Source: CAZGAQ01 sp964523405 (lineage in GTDB: Bacteria; Planctomycetota; Phycisphaerae; UBA1845; Fen-1342). From it: a DNA stretch of 64,000 bases. A program made the translations under genes and the position numbers. Location of the stretch: assembly GCA_964523405.1 (NCBI GenBank), contig CAZGAQ010000003.1:124001-188000 (forward strand), written 5' to 3'. Shown here one piece after another: positions 59,698-64,000 of this stretch; the first letter of the stretch is position 1, and each line of letters opens with the position of its first letter. Below the pieces are notes generated by a model that ran no database searches, was not told the origin of the DNA, and saw only the letters and a program-made list of their open reading frames with translations.

Positions 59698-61539
59698 GCG
59701 CGGGGCTGTGGCGCGGCGGGCGTCGATGGCCGTCAGCTTGTAGGCAATGAGCGTCAGCACGACGCAGGTGACCAGCGCGATGGCGCCTTCGGTGAACAGG
59801 CCGAGCGAGAACTTGCCGAGGGTGAACATGGCGGCGCAGAGCGCGCCGACACCGCAGAGCCAGGCCGCGGTGACGGTCAGGCCGACGTGCTGGACGGGGA
59901 CGTCGGGGCACTGGCGGGAGACGGGGCTCCACACGCCGTGCGGGCGGACCTGGCGATAGAAGGCCAGGAGGCGGGCGTGGGCGGTGGGCGCAGTGAGGAA
60001 CGTCACGGCGATCCAGATGGCGGTGCAGGCGGCGGCGGTGGCAAGGATGCACTGAGCGTCGGTCCAACCGAGTTGCCCAGCCGTGTTGTAGTGCAGGATG
60101 GCGGGCGCCAAGACGAGCGAAGCCACCATGGCGGAGAGCTCGGACCAGACGTTCACGCGCCACCAGAACCAGCGGAGCATGAGCACGAGGCCGACGCCGG
60201 CCTGGATGTTGAACAGGAAGACCCAGGCATTCTTGATGCTGGTCATGTAGTAGGCGACGACGATGGCGAGGGCGGCGAAGCCGATGGTGGCGAGGCGCGA
60301 CTGCAGTACGCACTGGCGCTCACTGGCATCCTTGCGCAGGAAGCGTTTGTACACGTCGTTGACGTAATACGAGGCGCTCCAGTTGAGCTGGGTGCTGACC
60401 GTGGACATGAAGGCGGCCAGTAGGCCGGCGAGCATCAGGCCGCGGAGGCCGGCGGGCAGGAGGTCCATGATCATGCGGGGGTAAGCGAGTTCCCAGTCCC
60501 AGCCCGGTTGCTGCGCCTGACCAGCGTAGCGGACGAGCGCGACGAGGGCGACGAGCACCCAGGGCCAGGGGCGAACCGCAAAGTGGATGAAGCTGTACCA
60601 GACAGCGGCGAGGGTCGAGTCGCGGTCGCTACGGGTGCTGAACATCTTCTGGGCGACGAAACCACCGCAGTCGCCCCACCACAGCACGCCGAGGAAGATG
60701 GCGAAGGTGGAAAGGGGCATCCAGGTGGAGGTGCGCGGGGCGCGGCCGTGGAGCAGGTCGGAGACCGCGGGCGGCAGAAAGCTGACGAGATCCTGGGCGC
60801 CGGCCGGCGTGTAGCGCTCCGCGAGTTGCGTGTGCAGGGCGTCGAGGCCACCGACCGAGTAAACGGCGAACACCGCGAGCATGATGGCGCCGGCGAGCTT
60901 GACGGTCATCTGGATGAGGTCCGTGATCATGATGCCCCAGACGCCGGACACGGTGGTGTAGGCGGTGGTGAGCAGGAACAGGGCGATCAGAACGAGCCAT
61001 TTCCAGAGGAGGACGGAACCGGGGGCGAGCTGCAGGGCGGATTCGATCTGGGTCTGGGCGGAGAGGACCCAGGCCGGCGTCTCGATGGTCGCGCTGACAA
61101 TCTTCTGCATCGCGAGCATGACCCAGGCGAGCGTGTAGGTGCTGACGAGGACGGACGAATAGAAGGCCTTGAAGCCGCGCAGGGCCGCACCCGCCCCCCC
61201 ACCGTAACGCAGCTCGATGAACTCCGCATCGGTGACCAGGCCCGAGCGGCGCCAGAGGCGCGCGAAGAAGACCATCGCGAGGATCCAGACGACGATCTGG
61301 TTCCACCACAGCCAGTTGCCGGCAATGCCCTTCTCGGCGACGAGCTGGGTCACGGCGAGGGGCGTGTCACAGGCGAACGAAGTAGCGATCAGCGACGTGC
61401 CGGCGATCCACCAGGGGAGGTTCCGACCCGCGACGAAGAACTCGGCCACACCGCCACTGGCTTTCTTCACGAAGAGGAAGCCGACGATGCTTACGAGGAC
61501 GACGTAACCGATAATGATGAACCAGTCGATCGGGACCAT
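59692..61539 (-). CDS. Sodium:solute symporter (SSS family)
   Basis: The protein has 615 residues with about 13-14 membrane helices and an ATG at 61539. It belongs to the SSS family, which imports sugars, amino acids or similar solutes with Na+. Signatures include FFVAGRNLPWWIAGTSLIATSFACDTPLAV, YTLAWVMLAMQKI, TTVSGVWGIMITDLIQM, FLGVLWWGDCGGFVAQKMFS and LMLAGLLAAFMSTVSTQLNWSASYYVNDVYKRF in sections. The last one is the SSS2 signature. The substrate cannot be assigned. The gene ends CGC GCG TAG, within a dispersed hairpin. Confidence 0.9.
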   Translation of the reverse strand: MVPIDWFIIIGYVVLVSIVGFLFVKKASGGVAEFFVAGRNLPWWIAGTSLIATSFACDTPLAVTQLVAEKGIAGNWLWWNQIVVWILAMVFFARLWRRSGLVTDAEFIELRYGGGAGAALRGFKAFYSSVLVSTYTLAWVMLAMQKIVSATIETPAWVLSAQTQIESALQLAPGSVLLWKWLVLIALFLLTTAYTTVSGVWGIMITDLIQMTVKLAGAIMLAVFAVYSVGGLDALHTQLAERYTPAGAQDLVSFLPPAVSDLLHGRAPRTSTWMPLSTFAIFLGVLWWGDCGGFVAQKMFSTRSDRDSTLAAVWYSFIHFAVRPWPWVLVALVALVRYAGQAQQPGWDWELAYPRMIMDLLPAGLRGLMLAGLLAAFMSTVSTQLNWSASYYVNDVYKRFLRKDASERQCVLQSRLATIGFAALAIVVAYYMTSIKNAWVFLFNIQAGVGLVLMLRWFWWRVNVWSELSAMVASLVLAPAILHYNTAGQLGWTDAQCILATAAACTAIWIAVTFLTAPTAHARLLAFYRQVRPHGVWSPVSRQCPDVPVQHVGLTVTAAWLCGVGALCAAMFTLGKFSLGLFTEGAIALVTCVVLTLIAYKLTAIDARRATAPRA

Positions 61540-61698
61540 GCAGCACCGTCTCGGATCGGGGGACCGGAACCGGGAGTATTGTCGCGCCAAACCCGCGGGG
61601 CGCGAAGGTCGGCAACGCTGGGCTAAGGCCGGCGAACGCGTCACGTCACACGAGGCCGCACGGCGCCGGCCTGGCCGCAGCCTGCTCGCTACCCGCTC

Positions 61699-61743
61699 GT
61701 CAGGCACCCGCCGCGGCGGGCAAGCTCCGGCCTGACGCTACGG
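61699..61743 (-). repeat. GTAGCGTC element with enlarged loop
   Basis: GTCAGGC (61699-61705) and GCCTGAC (61730-61736), then GCTAC. The loop is about 24 bases and contains its own hairpin CCCGCC/GGCGGG. It begins 47 bases past the stop codon at 61790. Confidence 0.65.
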
Positions 61744-61789
61744 CGCGCCGAGCAGCGGCTCACGGGCCGGCAGCGCGGCGGACGCGGCG

Positions 61790-63514
61790 CTAGCGGGCGC
61801 AGCCTTCCGGCACGGGGCAGCCACAGTTGTCGCCGGTGTAGCAGCGGGCGAAGTACGCGAAGTCGGCCAGATCCACGCTGCCGGACAAGTCATAGTCGCC
61901 GTCGCGCGCGGCCCAGACCGCGGGGACACCGGGGACGCCGTAGTAGGTCTTCCAGATGGTGAAATCGGCGAAGTTCACTGTACCGTCACCGTTGAGATCG
62001 TCGCGATTCAGCGGGTTCGGCGTCAGGGCGGGATAGTAGTCGTAGTGGAAGACGGCGAAGCCGTCGAGCGCACCGAGGCGCGTGGTGGTCAGCAGGCCGT
62101 GGAAGTTCTGCAAGGCCACGGTCATGGCGGAGTAGGGTGTCGGGGTATTGTCAGCGAAGCTGTTGTTGGGGTGCTCCGTGGGCACGGGGGCGACGTCGGC
62201 CCCCAGCATGATGCGGCGGCTCTTGGCGGCGGCCTGGTCGAGTTCGGCATAGGTGGTATTCAGAAGCGCGCCGGCGGAGTCGTAGTAGCTCATCAGGGTG
62301 ACGCTGTCAGCGTGATCGAGCACGTGCTGGAGGAAGTACTGCGTAACGCCGTCGTAGAGCAGCGGCGACGGCAACATGCCCGTCGCGTCGAAGTGCGTGG
62401 ACAGGTCGCAGCCGAGATCGACAAGGGTGCCGCCATGCTCGTCCAGGTAGGCGCGCGCGATGACAAGCACGTCGTCGAGGAACGTCCGGGCGACGACCTG
62501 GTTGCTGGCTTCGACGTCGCTCCACGGGGAGTTCAGCCAGAACTCGACATCGAGGTGCACGGCGTCAAAGTCGTCGGCAACGTCGGCGGGCGTGGCCTGG
62601 TGAAACGCGAGCAGGGCGGAACACCAACCCTCGACCTCGCTCGCGGCCGGGACGTGGACGGCGTCGTACAGCGCTTCCACGCGGATGCCGCTGGCGTGGG
62701 CAACGCGCAGGAGGTCGCGCAGCTTCGTCTGCATGGCGGCCGAGCCGCCTTCGATGATTGCGCGGGTGTAGAAGTACAGGACGTTGACGCCCTCACGGGC
62801 GCAGAAGTCGAGCAGGGCCTGTGCGGTGGACACGTTGTTGACGATCTTGGCCCCGGAGCTGTCGTAGACCCACATGGCGCGGTAGTTGTCACCATCCCAG
62901 GGGGGACGCAAGACGACCGGAGTCAGGGTCGGCGGCCCCCCACCGCCGCCGACCGCGATGATCTGGTCGAAGTCGAAGCGGGCGGCTCCGGACTGGCCGT
63001 TCTTGCGGACGATGAACTTGGGCGTGGCATTGGCCAGGTTGAGGGCGCCGCCGCCGGCCGACAGGGCGAGGGTCGAGAAGGTGAACGTGTAGGTCGTGTA
63101 GGTCGAGGAGATCGCCAGCGCCTGGTCCGGAGTGGAGTACTCGACGCCGCCGGGCTGATCGATAGCGAAGGCGATCTTGGCGGTGCCGGTCAGGCCGCCC
63201 AGGTTGACGAGGCGCGCGTCGACGGTAATCGCGGTGTAGGACGAGAGGTCCATCGCCGCGGTGGCGATGTTGCCGACACCCCAGGTCGAACTGGCCCAGT
63301 TGATCGCGTGGTAGGCGCCGTTGCCGACGGAGCCGTCGGCGCGGATACCGGCGTCGGTCGTGCCGGCGCCGAAGGCCTGCCAGCCGCCGCGCGGGTTGTA
63401 GCTGCCGACACTGGCGGCGCTGAAGTCGGCGAGGGTGGTGTTCGCGACGGCGGCGGTGGTGAGGGCGAGAGTCAGGGCCACCAGACCGCTCAATTGTACA
63501 AGCCGAGTACGCAT
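61790..63514 (-). CDS. Secreted dockerin-like repeat protein with TIM-barrel-like region
   Basis: The protein has 574 residues. GGCAAGCAGCC precedes the ATG at 63514, and a signal peptide follows (LVALTLALTTAAVANT). Residues about 28-190 are a carbohydrate-binding-like beta-sandwich (TLADFSAASVGSYNPRGGW, TYTTYTFTFSTLAL). Residues about 210-500 look like a (beta/alpha)8 barrel (GVNVLYFYTRAIIE, RVEALYDAVHVPA, DAVHLDVEFWLNSPWS, SVTLMSYYDS). The C-terminus has paired dockerin-like calcium loops: LNGDGTVNFADFTIWKTYYG and DYDLSGSVDLADFAYFARC. It is probably a surface polysaccharide-active or binding protein. No catalytic pair could be confirmed. Confidence 0.75.
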   Translation of the reverse strand: MRTRLVQLSGLVALTLALTTAAVANTTLADFSAASVGSYNPRGGWQAFGAGTTDAGIRADGSVGNGAYHAINWASSTWGVGNIATAAMDLSSYTAITVDARLVNLGGLTGTAKIAFAIDQPGGVEYSTPDQALAISSTYTTYTFTFSTLALSAGGGALNLANATPKFIVRKNGQSGAARFDFDQIIAVGGGGGPPTLTPVVLRPPWDGDNYRAMWVYDSSGAKIVNNVSTAQALLDFCAREGVNVLYFYTRAIIEGGSAAMQTKLRDLLRVAHASGIRVEALYDAVHVPAASEVEGWCSALLAFHQATPADVADDFDAVHLDVEFWLNSPWSDVEASNQVVARTFLDDVLVIARAYLDEHGGTLVDLGCDLSTHFDATGMLPSPLLYDGVTQYFLQHVLDHADSVTLMSYYDSAGALLNTTYAELDQAAAKSRRIMLGADVAPVPTEHPNNSFADNTPTPYSAMTVALQNFHGLLTTTRLGALDGFAVFHYDYYPALTPNPLNRDDLNGDGTVNFADFTIWKTYYGVPGVPAVWAARDGDYDLSGSVDLADFAYFARCYTGDNCGCPVPEGCAR

Positions 63515-63571
63515 GGCTGCTTGCCTTTCCCCGGTGCGGGCCGAGCGTTTAACGACCAGGAGACGGCGCTG

Positions 63572-64000
63572 TTACAGTCCGCCGGGCGGGAGGTTCGCCG
63601 GGTTCGGATCGGACCAGCGGTACCAGCTCACCTGGTTGTAGGTGATCTTGTTGGGCATAAGCTGCTCGACGTGGCCGTCCATGAAGGCGGCGTTCATGTA
63701 GCGGCCGTGACGGGCGCCGATGTTGCGGCGCTGCGTGAGATTGTCCTGCTCCGCGGTGGGCACGCCGGTGCGGCTGCGGTAGGCGATCCAGAACGCGGTC
63801 GTGCCATAGTCGGCGGAGAAGCGCCAGCCCATCGTGCCGGTGTCGATCTTCGGGTTCCGCGTGTTCGGATTCTCGCCGAGCATGATGAGTTCGCCCGGAC
63901 GGCGGCAACGGTCGGCGAGATTCATGAACGGCGGGTGCGGGTTGTTCGTGGATGAACCGAGGTCGTACAGACTCTGGGACTCGCCCGCGGGGATATCGGT
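63572..64000 (-). CDS. Prepilin-like protein C-terminus with H-x9-DG motif, cut by the window edge
   Basis: At least 142 residues are visible in frame to the window edge, ending NPANLPPGGL. RHGRYMNAAFMDGHVEQL fits the H-x9-DG C-terminal motif typical of the DUF1559-type prepilin-like proteins that are expanded in Planctomycetota. CRRPGELIMLGENPNTRN and WRFSADYGTTAFWIAYRSRT are also typical. The N-terminal prepilin helix lies beyond 64000. It would be a secreted or pilus-like structural protein; its exact role is unknown. Confidence 0.8.
   Translation of the reverse strand, partial: TDIPAGESQSLYDLGSSTNNPHPPFMNLADRCRRPGELIMLGENPNTRNPKIDTGTMGWRFSADYGTTAFWIAYRSRTGVPTAEQDNLTQRRNIGARHGRYMNAAFMDGHVEQLMPNKITYNQVSWYRWSDPNPANLPPGGL

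Overview
The window looks like a draft scaffold from a free-living member of the Planctomycetota, probably Phycisphaerae-like. It is G+C rich and has three runs of N (16099-16198, 17489-17498, 31677-31686). Several proteins carry hallmarks common in this phylum: a CxxCGYDLRG zinc ribbon, a DUF1080-SGNH fusion, an H-x9-DG C-terminal motif on a prepilin-like protein, a dockerin-like secreted protein, an exported TldD/TldE-type pair and many tiny secreted or lipoprotein-like microproteins. No rRNA, tRNA or CRISPR was seen. Assignments come from reading motifs by eye; no search was run.

Left part (1-12 kb): the 5' part of a GH78 alpha-L-rhamnosidase, a short LuxR-type regulator, a PQQ-propeller secreted protein, the exported TldD/TldE-like pair, an atypical NarL-type response regulator, and a PfkB sugar kinase with an aminotransferase. 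From 11.2 to 17 kb lies an accessory patch with repeats, lower-G+C genes, a REP-associated tyrosine transposase (RAYT) element with perfect inverted ends, and a second broken copy that the assembly has gapped. From 17.7 to 31 kb come an Ig-like secreted protein, feoAB, an MCE/MlaD-like protein, a flavoprotein, peptide deformylase, a TPR/OmpA-like lipoprotein pair, and an unrecognised exported protein joined to a sensor histidine kinase. From 31 to 35 kb there are low-complexity spacers, a zinc-ribbon nucleoside-deoxyribosyltransferase-like protein (possible defence role) and an AAA ATPase whose coding sequence contains an octamer array.

The most interesting system is 37029-42965. It is a tightly overlapping operon of acyl carrier protein, VOC epimerase-like protein, methyltransferase, FkbH-type HAD protein, MBOAT acyltransferase, a 73-residue membrane microprotein ending in FFYQGF, and an SGNH-type exported protein. 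The last four parts mirror the Dlt logic (carrier, MBOAT, DltX acyl shuttle, DltD), but FkbH would load a glycolysis-derived glyceryl group in place of DltA-loaded D-alanine. I propose it decorates an envelope polymer with a glycerate-type ester, possibly methylated.

Right part (43-64 kb): MgtC-like protein, ADP-ribosylglycohydrolase, DprA, an HD protein, a SPOR lipoprotein, MtnA, five tandem secreted microproteins, LutABC, a DUF2723 membrane protein with a thioredoxin-like partner, SpoVR, a sodium:solute symporter, a dockerin-like secreted protein and the 3' end of a prepilin-like gene. A dispersed hairpin family (GTAGCGTC followed by a stem with a CTCCGT-type loop) sits just after many stop codons and twice supplies the stop codon. 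By eye the plus strand changes from C-rich to G-rich near 34.7-35.1 kb regardless of gene direction, so that spot may be a replication origin or a structural junction.
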